Assembly (NCBI RefSeq): GCF_932276165.1 | Contig: NC_064012.1 | Span: forward strand, 2,301,501 to 2,365,500 | DNA from: Plutella xylostella | Taxonomy: Eukaryota > Arthropoda > Insecta > Lepidoptera > Plutellidae | Direction of reading: 5' to 3' | Length of the DNA stretch: 64,000 nucleotides | In this document: piece by piece, positions 23,102 through 31,928 of the stretch | How positions within the stretch are numbered: the first letter of the stretch is position 1 | How the letters are laid out: the number at the start of each line of letters is the position of its first letter | The notes under the pieces: generated by a model | Told to the model about the DNA's origin: nothing | Databases searched by the model: none | What the model saw: only the letters and a program-made list of their open reading frames with translations | Made by a program: the position numbers and the translations under genes

Positions 23102-24914
23102 TTATAAGTCATTACGAAGTCTCGGATGAGGAGCTGGACTGGTTTCAGTTTGAGTACTAAGGGTGGAAACATTAATATTTTCAGGAGAAATTTCAGCGTT
23201 AAGGGGATAATTATTCAAATAGCGACTGCGACCAAACTTGAACATAAACACAAAAAAGAATACAATTACAAGTACAAGGGTTATCCAGAACATAATTGAA
23301 TAGTGGGTCCCGTATTTCACCATATGTTGCCTGTTTATCATTTGGTCCAGGTCTTTTAAAATAGGTTTAACTTGAATTTCTGGGAATTCTTTTATTTTTT
23401 CTAAATTATAATTATTTAGAGAATCACGGGGCACACTTGTTTTAAGGAATTTTTCCATATTACAACAACTATCATTAATAATATTAAAATTATTCTCTAC
23501 ACGAGTAATGTTCATGCTGTACACAGGGATTGATGGTATAAGTTGGGTGTTTTTACAAAAACCTACACATTGATTGGGCAAGGTTAGTATGCCAGTACCA
23601 AATACATTTAATTCGTACATGTTTTCGTGACATTGTATAGATAGTTTGGAGGGTACTGATTGTGTGAAAATCCATTTACTATTTTTCATTGGTTGCCATA
23701 TATCTATATATCCATGAATGAACTTGATATTACATTGCTTAGGGACAGTTTTCATAGGTTTCGTCAATATTTCAATTTCACAAATAGGATTAGTGCTAGA
23801 ATCGTGTATTACAAAAATTTCACAAATATAATTTTGATTTATCATATGTTTGCAATGTTGAAGGTCGTCGAAATTAGAATAACGTGTTTTATCCAGAGTA
23901 ACAGCTATATACTTATAAGTAGGCACAATCATCACAAAAGAATCAGTGAGATTTAGGTTGTGAGGCAAAGGTAACGGTATGCTGTGGTACAGATTATAAA
24001 TTTTATTACTAACTAGTGGTATTTTTAATACAAACACAACCTTATTGTCCATATAATAACATAATAGTTTCGAAATGTTTATAAGAGTATTCATATTTTG
24101 TAAATACAAATCTATAGGAAGGTGTTTAGAGGTCGGTATATGATGGTGAGTCTTAACCAAATCTTCATACAATTCAGCAGGAGTTATAACAGAAGGGTGC
24201 AGAACATTACTACTGATTAATGCTATACTATTAACTACATCTTCAATTTTAAAAGATATGGTTAATAAACTACTTTCTAATAAGCTAAAAACATCGTTAA
24301 TGGCTGCTCTATAAAGCAGCTTGTTACTTACGAGAGTTAAATTACTAAGTAAAGTAGACATCTTATCAAGAGATATCTTAAGTTTAGCTTCGTTCACATT
24401 AATAACATTAAAAGTGTCTTTATAGTTTTGTAAAACACTGTTTGTTACTAAAATATTATTTTTCATTATTGAAGCTATTTTAGTTTGATCGCCTTGTAAG
24501 AGGTTAATGGCGTCATCGTATCGGGCTGCGTCGTTCTGATCCAAAGTGCCGAACACATGCTTGAACACGGTGCCTATGCCACCGAACCAAGCAGACCGTT
24601 TAACAGGGTTTGGCATAAGATGAGCGATTGCCTCGAAGTCTCTAATGGCATCATGAAAACGCACCGTTATTGGTTCTAACATGTTGTGACATTCCGTGTT
24701 GTCAAGGACATCACGGCATAAGAAACGGGTAGTTCCAAGAACTTCATTGAGGTTATTTATATGGGGCCTAATATAAGAAACGTCTATGGGTATAACTACG
24801 TCTAGGTAGCCGCCTTGAATTTTCATTTGACCCATGTGGTCGAAATATATTCCAGGTTCTCCAGAGACTGGGTGAATGAAATTATCAGTACCATGCACTT
24901 GGGTTATCGCCCAC
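23102..24914 (-). CDS. env: Envelope fusion glycoprotein, second exon
   Basis: Envelope protein of the Baculovirus-F / errantivirus type, about 600 residues. The genomic frame has no ATG near its start: the first codon of the longest listed reading at 24898 is GTG, and the first true Met is some 20 codons later, which would remove any signal peptide. Upstream lies a strong acceptor (T8 CC AACC TTTCAG, ending at 24915), so this exon is taken to start at 24914. Numbering from 24898: a dibasic KR at 100-101 is followed by a fusion-peptide-like FGGIGTVFKHVFGTLDQND (about 105-123), cysteine-rich ectodomain, one membrane segment at about 533-555 and a 43-residue tail. The frame is intact. It is described only; the role in entry is by family. 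Confidence 0.88.
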
Positions 24915-24935
24915 CTGAAAGGTTGGAAAAAAAAC
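24915..24935 (-). promoter_or_regulatory. Splice acceptor for env
   Basis: On the minus strand an eight-T run, CC, AACC and TTTCAG precede exon position 24914. It sits just after the pol stop, the usual place for the errantiviral env acceptor. Confidence 0.75.
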
Positions 24936-24938
24936 GAT

Positions 24939-27900
24939 TTACGTTACAACAGCTGGTTTTATTTGATCGAAATGATGTGTCACATGTTTCCTATTAATTA
25001 GGAGTGTGACGGTATGATTGTTATTTACTTTTATTATACGGAAAGGTCCTTTCCATAAAGGGGACAAGGCTTTCCTAAATCTGAGGTGGTTTTTCAGGTA
25101 TACATAGTCACCCTTTTTGTATTGTGGAGGTGTTTTTGTATGGGAATCATAATAGGTTTTGGAAGACTGTTTCGACTGGGCGATATTTTCCATGGCCTTT
25201 TTCCTTGAATGACGGAATTTATGTTGGAGTTTTTTGATGTAATCTGGATATGTAGTGCCAGAATGAGCATCATATAGGGAATTCGGCAAGAACGGCTTGT
25301 GACCGAAAACAAGTTCATATGGCGTGAACTTGGTGGTTGAGTGGACAGTTGTATTATAGGTTAGCATAGCTGTATATACGTAGGTAGGCCAGTTATCTTG
25401 GTTGCTATTGACGAAGGATTTTAAATACTCCTTTAGAGTGGAATGGCTGCGCTCTAAGGCGCCCTGAGTCTGTGGATGGTAAGGGGACGACCATAATTGG
25501 CGAATTTTGAGAAACTGACACGTGGTTTTGAAGAGATCTGATGTAAAGTTTGTACCTTGGTCGGTTAAGATAGATTTGGGTATTCCGAACAATGAGATAA
25601 AATGAATGAGACAGTCACTTGTCTCTTCGGCAGTAGTACTGCGGATTGGATACGCAACGGAGTATTTGGTCAGATCATCTTGTATGGTTAAGATATATTT
25701 TAACTTGGCAGTGCCAGAGTCTGGAAGAGGCCCGACTATGTCGAGGGCAACGCGTTGGAAAGCTTCGGATGAGGTGGAAGTGATCTCCATAGGAGCTTTA
25801 TTTAATTTCCGAAGGGCTTTGTTCTCTTGGCACGATTTGCAGGTTTTAACGTAGGATTCTATATCACTCCGCATTCCCTTCCAGTAGAATTGTTCCTGAA
25901 TTCGACTGTACATGCGGGACGAGCCTAGATGTCCAGCGATAGGGATATCGTGATTCTCTTTGAGGATTTTAGCTCTTTCGCTTAGTGACGGATATATAAT
26001 TTGATTGAAATAAACGTGGACAACGATTTCTGTGTTGTGAAAAAGGTAAGTAAGGATATTGTATATTTTTGTATAAGAATGTTTTTCGAAAGGGTTTTTG
26101 AAATCAGAAATGGAAATATCTGTTGGTTTTTCACTTTCTCTGAGGATATCGTCTCTTGTATTTTTTATTGTTTTGTATATATCCGGATAAGAGGATTCGT
26201 CAAAATGGTTGACTTTAGTGAACATTAAGTAGATTATTTTGTTCTTGTACTCGAGTTTTTTGAAAGAATGGAGTTCTCTTTCTGAGTTAATGATTTCATT
26301 TTTATTTTCTGAATCTAGGACGATTTCTGTGATATAGGGATTGGATTCGTCAAGGTCGAGTGAAGTAGGAATCAGAATTATCTTATAAGGTGACTTCAAA
26401 AGAGTCTCTTTGTGTTCTTTTTGGACAGTGTTGGAATTGGTCTTTGGATCGGAAGTAAATCTCAGGAAGTCAGAATAGTCATCGTTATTAATGGGATTGT
26501 TTTCCGTATTCGAAGGTGTCGACTCTACAGGGGCCAGTTCGATGAGTTCGGCTCCAGAAGATGGGAGGAAATCATTTGACACTGTGGGATCTACGGTCAC
26601 AGGCGATGGAAGATATGGAAGGATATTTTCAAGATCTATATTTAGGTCTGGGTTTACTGGACTGACATCTAGATCGAAAAGCTGAATAAGGTCTTCGTCG
26701 GGAATAGGAGGGTCAATAGGATTTGGAGTCGGTGTTGGATCTGAGCTGCCACGGATAAGGGGTTTGCCTCCTATGAGATTGTCTTGTACAGGATTTACAG
26801 GGTAACGAGATAGTGCGTCTGCATTGCAGTTGACTTTGCCCTTTTTGTACAGGATTTCATAATCATATTCTTCCAATTTCAGGCGCCAGCGCACCAGTCT
26901 CGAACCAGGATCTTTACAGTTGAAAAGCCACTGTAAGGGTCGATGATCAGTGACGATCGTGAAGCGGTGCCCGTATAGATAGGGTCGGAATGTTTTGGTG
27001 CCAAAGATGATGGCTAGGCATTCTTTCTCGGTGACACTGTAGTTGGATTCGGCTTTATTTAATGTGCGTGACGCATAGGCTATCGGGAGGTCTTTCCCTA
27101 TAGGACCCTGAGAAAGGATGGCGGAAACCGCGACGTTGGAAGCGTCACATGTCAGCACAAAAGGTTTAGAAAAATCAGGATAGGCCAGGATAGGGGCCGT
27201 TGTAAGTTTTTCTTTGAGAGTGTCGAATGCTAATTGCTGTTCGTTTTTCCACTCGAATGGGATTTCTTTTTTAAGGAGCGATGTTAGTGGCTTTGCCGTT
27301 TTGGAAAAATCAGGGATAAATCGTCTGTAATAGGATACTAGCCCAAGAAAGGATTTGATATCTTTAGGGCTTTCAGGAATCGGGAATTCAGCAACAGCCT
27401 TTATCTTGTCGGGATTAGGTTTTACACCTTCGTTGCTGATGACATGACCAAGGTATGCGACTTCTTTGCGTAAAAATTCGCACTTATCTGGTTGCAGTTT
27501 CAGGTTAAACTGACGGATTCTCTCAAAGACAGCGGATAAGTTATCAATGTGAGTTTGAAGATCATGCGAGTATATGACTATATCATCAAGATAAACAAAA
27601 CATCTAGTACCTTGAAGACCGGAAAGACAAGTGTTCATCAGCTTCTGGAAAGTGGAGGGTGCATTTTTAAGCCCAAATGGCATCCTATTAAATTGAAAAT
27701 GTCCTTGGGGGACGGAAAATGCAGTTTTCTTTCCGTCGGATACTTTAATTTGATGAAAACCGGAAGCAAGATCCAATGTGGAGAAATATTTACTTTGGCC
27801 TAATTGGTCTAGGATTTCGGAAATTTGTGGGATAGGATAAACTTCTCCAATCGTGACATCATTCAGTTTACGGTAATCGATCACGACTCTCCATTTTTTC

Positions 27901-29273
27901 TGACCAGATGCATCTATTTTTTTTGGTACAACCCATATGGGTGCAGACCAAGGGGAGACTGAAGGGCTGATTATTTCCTGTTCCAACATTTTATTAATTT
28001 GGTTTTCCACTTCTCTCTTATGACATTCTGGAAATCTATATGTCTTGGTGTGAATAGGGTTAGAGGTGGTAGTTTCAATGGAATGCTCTATAGCAGAAGT
28101 ACATGTCAGTTTGTCTTCTGGCAGGTGGAAAATGTCGGAATATTGTGCGCACACGTCAAGTAGCAAATTGGATTCTTCATCATTTAAGTGATCTGTGCGA
28201 AGTTGATCAAGTACTTTTTTAGTACGGGGTCCTACACTTGGGGCGGACGTCGTACAAAAGGATAACATGGGAAATGGTTCAAGAGGTTCAAGGGATAGCT
28301 TGAGGTCGGAGTGGATTTCAACTGGTTCCTCGGAAGTATTTATCACCGTAATGTTAACTCGGTTGTTTTCTTTCACTCTGACTATGCAATTTGCCACGAG
28401 TAAAGAGTCGGAAATATGTTGATCGACAATTATACCCTCTTTTAATTCAGGGTTGGAAATAGTGCATTCAATGACTGTCTCTGTCCTTGGTTGGATGGAA
28501 TAAATCGGATTTGTGAAAATTAACTTGACTGTATGTTTATCTAGTTTAAGCTTTTCCGATGCATAATCAAGGTAACAGCCCTTTTCTTTCAATAGATCTG
28601 TTCCTATGATGCCATCGTGCTCGAGATTAATGTTCTCTACCACGTGAAATTTATATGAAACTGAGTTATGTTTTGGAAATAAATGGACATTGACACTTCC
28701 CAGAGTGTGAGTGAGCTCATCACCAGCATCAATACCTTTGAGTTGGATAATTTCTTTTTCAAGTTTAGTTACTGTTGGTATGGACGATTTCTTGACAAGA
28801 CAAACAGAGGAGCCACTGTCAACAAGAAAGGACAACGGGGTTTTGGATACAGATGTCTCGACTAGGATATGAGGTAAGCATATTTTCTTTACGTTGGAAT
28901 TTATTTCATACACTTTACTGTTTTTCTTTTCCAGGTTTGGGTCGGAAACTACGGATTTCGCGCAACTAGGACCAAGGATACTGCTGGTCGTTATACTGCT
29001 GGATTTATTGGATACTACGGGTTTCGCGCAACTAGGACCAAGGATACTGCTGGTCGTTATATTGCTGGATTTATTAACACTAGGGCCACGGACATTGCTG
29101 GCTACTAGATCATTATCTTTTTTACGACTGGGGTCAAGGATATTGCTGACCACCTGGCTATACGTTTTAGTTTCTGGGATTTTAATAGCCGGATGTGGGC
29201 TCTTGGATATTTTATTGGTGCTCGATATAGGAGTACACGAGCTCGAGTCGCACCTTCTCGAGTCGGTGTTTAG
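24939..29273 (-). CDS. pol: Pol polyprotein (protease, reverse transcriptase, RNase H, integrase), made as Gag-Pol
   Basis: The open frame extends up to 29444 but has no ATG; after the frameshift 1444 residues of Pol are added. Numbering the frame from 29444: aspartic protease with FLVDSG at 206-211 and a second motif IIGTDL near 279-284; reverse transcriptase with D558, FGLKNAP 590-596 and YLDD 618-621; RNase H with D767, the TEKE motif at 805-808 and D833; integrase zinc domain H1165, H1172, C1202, C1205; integrase core D1235, D1295, E1331 (exactly 35 residues between the last two); a GPF module at 1466-1468. All catalytic residues are present. A long Asn/Pro/Asp-rich linker (about 885-1150) separates RNase H from integrase. 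The stop lies at 24941-24939. Confidence 0.95.
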   Translation of the reverse strand, partial: LNTDSRRCDSSSCTPISSTNKISKSPHPAIKIPETKTYSQVVSNILDPSRKKDNDLVASNVRGPSVNKSSNITTSSILGPSCAKPVVSNKSSSITTSSILGPSCAKSVVSDPNLEKKNSKVYEINSNVKKICLPHILVETSVSKTPLSFLVDSGSSVCLVKKSSIPTVTKLEKEIIQLKGIDAGDELTHTLGSVNVHLFPKHNSVSYKFHVVENINLEHDGIIGTDLLKEKGCYLDYASEKLKLDKHTVKLIFTNPIYSIQPRTETVIECTISNPELKEGIIVDQHISDSLLVANCIVRVKENNRVNITVINTSEEPVEIHSDLKLSLEPLEPFPMLSFCTTSAPSVGPRTKKVLDQLRTDHLNDEESNLLLDVCAQYSDIFHLPEDKLTCTSAIEHSIETTTSNPIHTKTYRFPECHKREVENQINKMLEQEIISPSVSPWSAPIWVVPKKIDASGQKKWRVVIDYRKLNDVTIGEVYPIPQISEILDQLGQSKYFSTLDLASGFHQIKVSDGKKTAFSVPQGHFQFNRMPFGLKNAPSTFQKLMNTCLSGLQGTRCFVYLDDIVIYSHDLQTHIDNLSAVFERIRQFNLKLQPDKCEFLRKEVAYLGHVISNEGVKPNPDKIKAVAEFPIPESPKDIKSFLGLVSYYRRFIPDFSKTAKPLTSLLKKEIPFEWKNEQQLAFDTLKEKLTTAPILAYPDFSKPFVLTCDASNVAVSAILSQGPIGKDLPIAYASRTLNKAESNYSVTEKECLAIIFGTKTFRPYLYGHRFTIVTDHRPLQWLFNCKDPGSRLVRWRLKLEEYDYEILYKKGKVNCNADALSRYPVNPVQDNLIGGKPLIRGSSDPTPTPNPIDPPIPDEDLIQLFDLDVSPVNPDLNIDLENILPYLPSPVTVDPTVSNDFLPSSGAELIELAPVESTPSNTENNPINNDDYSDFLRFTSDPKTNSNTVQKEHKETLLKSPYKIILIPTSLDLDESNPYITEIVLDSENKNEIINSERELHSFKKLEYKNKIIYLMFTKVNHFDESSYPDIYKTIKNTRDDILRESEKPTDISISDFKNPFEKHSYTKIYNILTYLFHNTEIVVHVYFNQIIYPSLSERAKILKENHDIPIAGHLGSSRMYSRIQEQFYWKGMRSDIESYVKTCKSCQENKALRKLNKAPMEITSTSSEAFQRVALDIVGPLPDSGTAKLKYILTIQDDLTKYSVAYPIRSTTAEETSDCLIHFISLFGIPKSILTDQGTNFTSDLFKTTCQFLKIRQLWSSPYHPQTQGALERSHSTLKEYLKSFVNSNQDNWPTYVYTAMLTYNTTVHSTTKFTPYELVFGHKPFLPNSLYDAHSGTTYPDYIKKLQHKFRHSRKKAMENIAQSKQSSKTYYDSHTKTPPQYKKGDYVYLKNHLRFRKALSPLWKGPFRIIKVNNNHTVTLLINRKHVTHHFDQIKPAVVT
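28948..29079 (-). repeat. 66-bp in-frame tandem duplication in pol
   Basis: Two units (28948-29013 and 29014-29079) encode the 22-residue repeat ...SSILGPSCAK..., differing by a few bases. It lies between the frameshift site and the protease, a region of no known catalytic role, and adds a weaker third relative further upstream (ILDPSRKK, NVRGPSVNK). Confidence 0.8.
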
Positions 29274-30244
29274 TTTAAAATTTCCGGTTCGCTTTCTACT
29301 TCTCCTTCTACTTCCTGTTCTTCGAACTCGGACACTGTATGGATTGGACGTTGTGATTGTTGTTGTTGGAAAGGACGTTTGTAACGGTTGTTGTAGAAGG
29401 CCCTTTTCTGACAATTTTCGATAACATGACCTTCCTCTTTGCAATACCTACAAGCTAGTGTTGGCTTGGGGTTTTGTTGTAAATTTTGAACAGGACCTGG
29501 CCTTTGGTTCTGCTTAAATGGGGGCCTCTGCTGGAAGTTAGACATTTGTTGTTTGTTTTGTTGACCATAGGATGGGACACTAGCACGATTTGATGCCGGA
29601 CGGGGATTTTTCTTTACCATAAACTGGAAAATTTTCTCTTCCGAGGCTGCCAAATTAATAGCCTCGTTGAGAGTTTTTGGGTTACGAACCCGGACACTGT
29701 TTGATAATCTAGGATGAAGCCCTAGTAGGAAGGTGTTTAAGGCTATTTCATGCATCGCGGCTGTACGGCCGGAAAGTTCTCCTTTCTTTGGACAGGATAT
29801 GGTGACCTCAGTCAGGAGTTGTGCAAGACATGTTTCTAATCGAAGCGCAAATTGAGTCGCAGTTTCATTTGATTCCTGATGGCACTCCTGTAAGTCCATC
29901 AGCAAGTGGGAGTATGTTTTCTTCTCCCCGAATTGGATAACAAGAAAATCTTTTAATTGATTCCAATTGTCGAATTCTTTGATTGAACAGGCAGTTTCCG
30001 CTTTGCCTTGCAGTTGGCTAACTATGTACTGGAAAAGGATTTGCTTTTGGAAGTTGGATGCAATAGCCATTGCATTATTGCAGTTATTAATAAAGGGTTG
30101 CAACGTTTCCCTAGATCCGTCGAAAGGTTTGACAAATCTCAACAGGACATTTAAATCTATCTCTCGTACATCGAGAGTCTCCTGAGAATTCGAGTAGTCG
30201 CTGCTTGTACCGGCTTTAGCGGGAATTTTGTTATCAGTAGACAT
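29270..30244 (-). CDS. gag: Gag polyprotein
   Basis: Structural protein of the retroviral particle, 324 residues, starting at the ATG at 30244. Residues about 30-205 are the helical capsid-like region with the LQG...W..L...F pattern of Ty3/gypsy Gag. Then comes a Gln/Asn/Pro/Arg-rich segment (about 215-260) and one zinc knuckle CX2CX4HX4C (C265, C268, H273, C278), which binds RNA. The end is acidic (EFEEQEVEGEVESEPE). Some errantiviruses such as gypsy lack a zinc knuckle, so its presence is notable. The stop at 29272-29270 is preceded by the slippery heptamer that leads into pol. Several AUGs in the 550-nt leader precede this start. Confidence 0.93.
   Translation of the reverse strand: MSTDNKIPAKAGTSSDYSNSQETLDVREIDLNVLLRFVKPFDGSRETLQPFINNCNNAMAIASNFQKQILFQYIVSQLQGKAETACSIKEFDNWNQLKDFLVIQFGEKKTYSHLLMDLQECHQESNETATQFALRLETCLAQLLTEVTISCPKKGELSGRTAAMHEIALNTFLLGLHPRLSNSVRVRNPKTLNEAINLAASEEKIFQFMVKKNPRPASNRASVPSYGQQNKQQMSNFQQRPPFKQNQRPGPVQNLQQNPKPTLACRYCKEEGHVIENCQKRAFYNNRYKRPFQQQQSQRPIHTVSEFEEQEVEGEVESEPEILN
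29273..29279 (-). promoter_or_regulatory. -1 ribosomal frameshift site TTTAAAC
   Basis: In the gag frame the site reads T TTA AAC and is followed at once by the TAA stop. It is a classical X XXY YYZ slippery heptamer and leads exactly into the pol frame. Downstream a palindromic CTCGAG occurs twice with a 9-nt gap (possible 6-bp stem starting about 10 nt later), and ggtgc/gcacc can pair further out. Confidence 0.85.
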
Positions 30245-30478
30245 TATAAATTAATTGTTTAGACTGGAAATATGAGTGGGCGACGGGCAGAGGTATGACT
30301 GCGGTCCGATACGACGACGGGTTATGAACGAGATTAAATATTAAATCAGAGTGGATGTTAGGAATTTTCGGAAATGCTTAATTACACGTGTTGACAGTAT
30401 GATAGTTTGAATCGACGGATGCACTGACACACGGATGCAGGTTGCACTGAAGTTAAATGTAAGTTGGAAACGACTCAC

Positions 30479-30501
30479 AGTAGTATGTAGATGTAGGACA
30501 T
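30479..30501 (-). CDS. env: Leader exon supplying the env start codon
   Basis: An ATG at 30501-30499 opens 23 nt that end at 30479 directly before a perfect donor (GTGAGT, 30478-30473). The exon therefore ends in phase 2, and the env acceptor at 24915/24914 needs exactly that phase. The codons here are mostly for hydrophobic residues and would form the front of a signal peptide. A further AUG lies upstream in another frame (complement of 30588-30590), which could lower use of this start. The splice is inferred from sequence; no RNA evidence is available. Confidence 0.6.
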
Positions 30502-30628
30502 GTCCACGGAATACTGGGTACCACAGGATGAAGTTTAGCTCGTTCAGGGTTCTCGACACTGGATAATGGGACGGGATACCGAGACTGCATAAGCTGCAAC
30601 TGTATGTATACGGCCTTCCTCAGGCCAA

Positions 30629-30679
30629 CTGGATACTGGATATTGGATACTGGATACTGGATACTGGATACTGGATACT
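30629..30679 (-). repeat. 7-bp tandem array in the retroviral leader
   Basis: ctggata is repeated about seven times (one unit ttggata); on the viral strand this reads TATCCAG. It lies between primer-binding site and gag, where gypsy carries its Su(Hw) insulator repeats. The motif itself is not the Su(Hw) site. Function unknown. Confidence 0.8.
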
Positions 30680-30775
30680 ATGCACAATTTGATTTGGTAC
30701 ACTTCACTTTTCACAGGATTGAATATTCGAGTCCTCGGACGCGTACTTGGGTTTGTGGGATATCTGGGATTTCGT

Positions 30776-30793
30776 ATCCCACCGCTGCCACCA
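30776..30793 (-). other. Primer-binding site, tRNA-Leu type
   Basis: Four bases inside the 5' LTR, the plus strand reads atcccaccgctgccacca, i.e. a tRNA 3' end including CCA. It equals, as far as I recall, the 3' end of eukaryotic tRNA-Leu (AAG-type: ...cgaatcccaccgctgcca). Minus-strand DNA synthesis would start from this tRNA. Confidence 0.75.
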
Positions 30794-30797
30794 AAAA

Positions 30798-31025
30798 TGT
30801 TATACGATAGTTCTCGGGAGCCTTTTTAAAAAAAAGAAAACTTTATTGACACGGATATTTATTGATTTAAAAAAAGGAAATAATTAAGAATGGTCGCAAC
30901 CCGCGCGGATGAAGTGTCTAAAAGGACTGACTAAGAGCGGTCATAGCGCAATACATCTGTAAGAGGGGGGGCTGCTGATCAAGCGGCCCTGTAAGCCAAT
31001 TAGCTTACATATCAAAGGTATAACA
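30798..31025 (-). repeat. 5' LTR, 228 bp
   Basis: Same boundaries and sequence as the 3' LTR. It drives transcription leftwards. See the initiator/DPE entry for its promoter. Confidence 0.95.
30897..30930 (-). promoter_or_regulatory. Initiator plus DPE core promoter in the 5' LTR
   Basis: Minus strand TCAGTC (30930-30925) matches the arthropod initiator. Counting its A (30928) as +1, GGTTG lies at +28 to +32 (30901-30897), exactly where a DPE (RGWYV) belongs. No TATA box is found upstream. The same pair is in the 3' LTR at 22916-22949. Confidence 0.65.
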
Positions 31026-31029
31026 GCAC
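31026..31029. repeat. Target-site duplication, right copy (gcac)
   Basis: Matches 22813-22816. Confidence 0.85.
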
Positions 31030-31775
31030 GCACATAATATACACAGATAGTTAAAACATCATCATTATATAACACCCCTCTTTTACATCGGGGAATGAAC
31101 TACTTAGAGCTAGCTATTCTAGGTTCGCAAAATCTCGCTGAGAGCAAATTAATTACATTACATGCATAGCGTGTCGGATGGGTATATTAATTAATAATTA
31201 GATAAGACGTTACCATAAAGGCTCCCAACTCAGCACAGTGTCATCGAGTGGCAATACATTAGCTGAGTGAATGGGATAGAGTCCTATAAATAAAGTAGAG
31301 TCTTTTTGGCATTGACATGTCATTGTAAGATGTACTTAGTTAGGGTCACTTTTACCAAACGTATTTAAAATTGTATTTAAATCAAATTTTAAATACATTT
31401 TGTACTGACAGCCAGGAAATTTCACCTTAATATGACGTTTGATATTTTAATTTGTAACAAAAAATAAATATGTATGTACTTAGCCGCCGTTTCTTGTGAA
31501 ACGGGGGATGTCTGGATAATGGCTACATACTTATATGGCATAAAATACATGCTCTCACTGTCTAAAACAAAGTGACATACATTCTGAAACAGACCCTTAA
31601 TAAAAAAATAACGGTTACAACACAAACCATGTTAAATGCCTGCATAAATTCTAAAAACAAGTGAAATCCTTACAAATATAAACCACCCCAAACATTATGA
31701 TATGAACCTGCTAAGTTCCCACACAGTCGGTCCCTACAACCCAACAGATGCTCAAAATCTTAAAACCTCCATCTC
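31030..31775. other. Non-coding stretch right of the retrovirus
   Basis: 31030-31085 is the second half of the repeat disrupted by the provirus (atatacacagatagttaaaa, cccctcttttacatcgggg). The rest is AT-rich, with a self-complementary tatttaaa...tttaaata patch at 31368-31400. No gene is seen. Confidence 0.4.
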
Positions 31776-31837
31776 TGAATGACGGACAATACCCCCCCTC
31801 TGCCCTTGCCCCTCGCCCTCCCCTCTGGACCCCGCAG

Positions 31838-31928
31838 GCTACCTGTGCATCCCGGTGCAGCCTGCCAGACGCGATGCATGGGGCAAAGATTATACAGCCG
31901 AAGGGTTTGGTGTAACTGTGCCGTAGAG
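31838..31928 (+). pseudogene. Exon-like block with one in-frame stop
   Basis: A long C-rich tract ending ccccgcag precedes 31838, and aggtgaat follows 31928 as a possible donor. Between them a phase-2 frame encodes GC-rich codons (YLCIPVQPARRDAWGKDYTA...) interrupted only by a TAG at 31924-31926 next to the donor. It could be a decayed copy of an exon or a terminal exon ending at that stop. I do not recognise the protein. Confidence 0.35.

Larger units (their letters stand above)
22817..31025 (-). mobile_element. Complete endogenous retrovirus (errantivirus, Ty3/gypsy family)
   Basis: This is an 8.2-kb provirus read on the minus strand: 5' LTR, primer-binding site, leader, gag, pol, env, short purine tract, 3' LTR. 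All three frames are open, the LTRs read as identical and the flanks carry a 4-bp duplication. Gene order protease-RT-RNaseH-integrase and the presence of env define an errantivirus, the insect retrovirus group that includes gypsy and the moth element TED. It is probably able to make all its proteins, though activity cannot be judged from sequence alone. It lies inside an older dispersed repeat. Confidence 0.95.

Noticed and set aside
24896..24898. GTG at 24898 as the env start
   Set aside because: Insect translation does not normally start at GTG, no signal peptide would result, and a matching splice model exists.
28894..29424. 176-codon plus-strand frame opposite pol
   Set aside because: Leu-rich mirror of the pol N-terminal repeats; no start context or motif. 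It is a shadow of pol.
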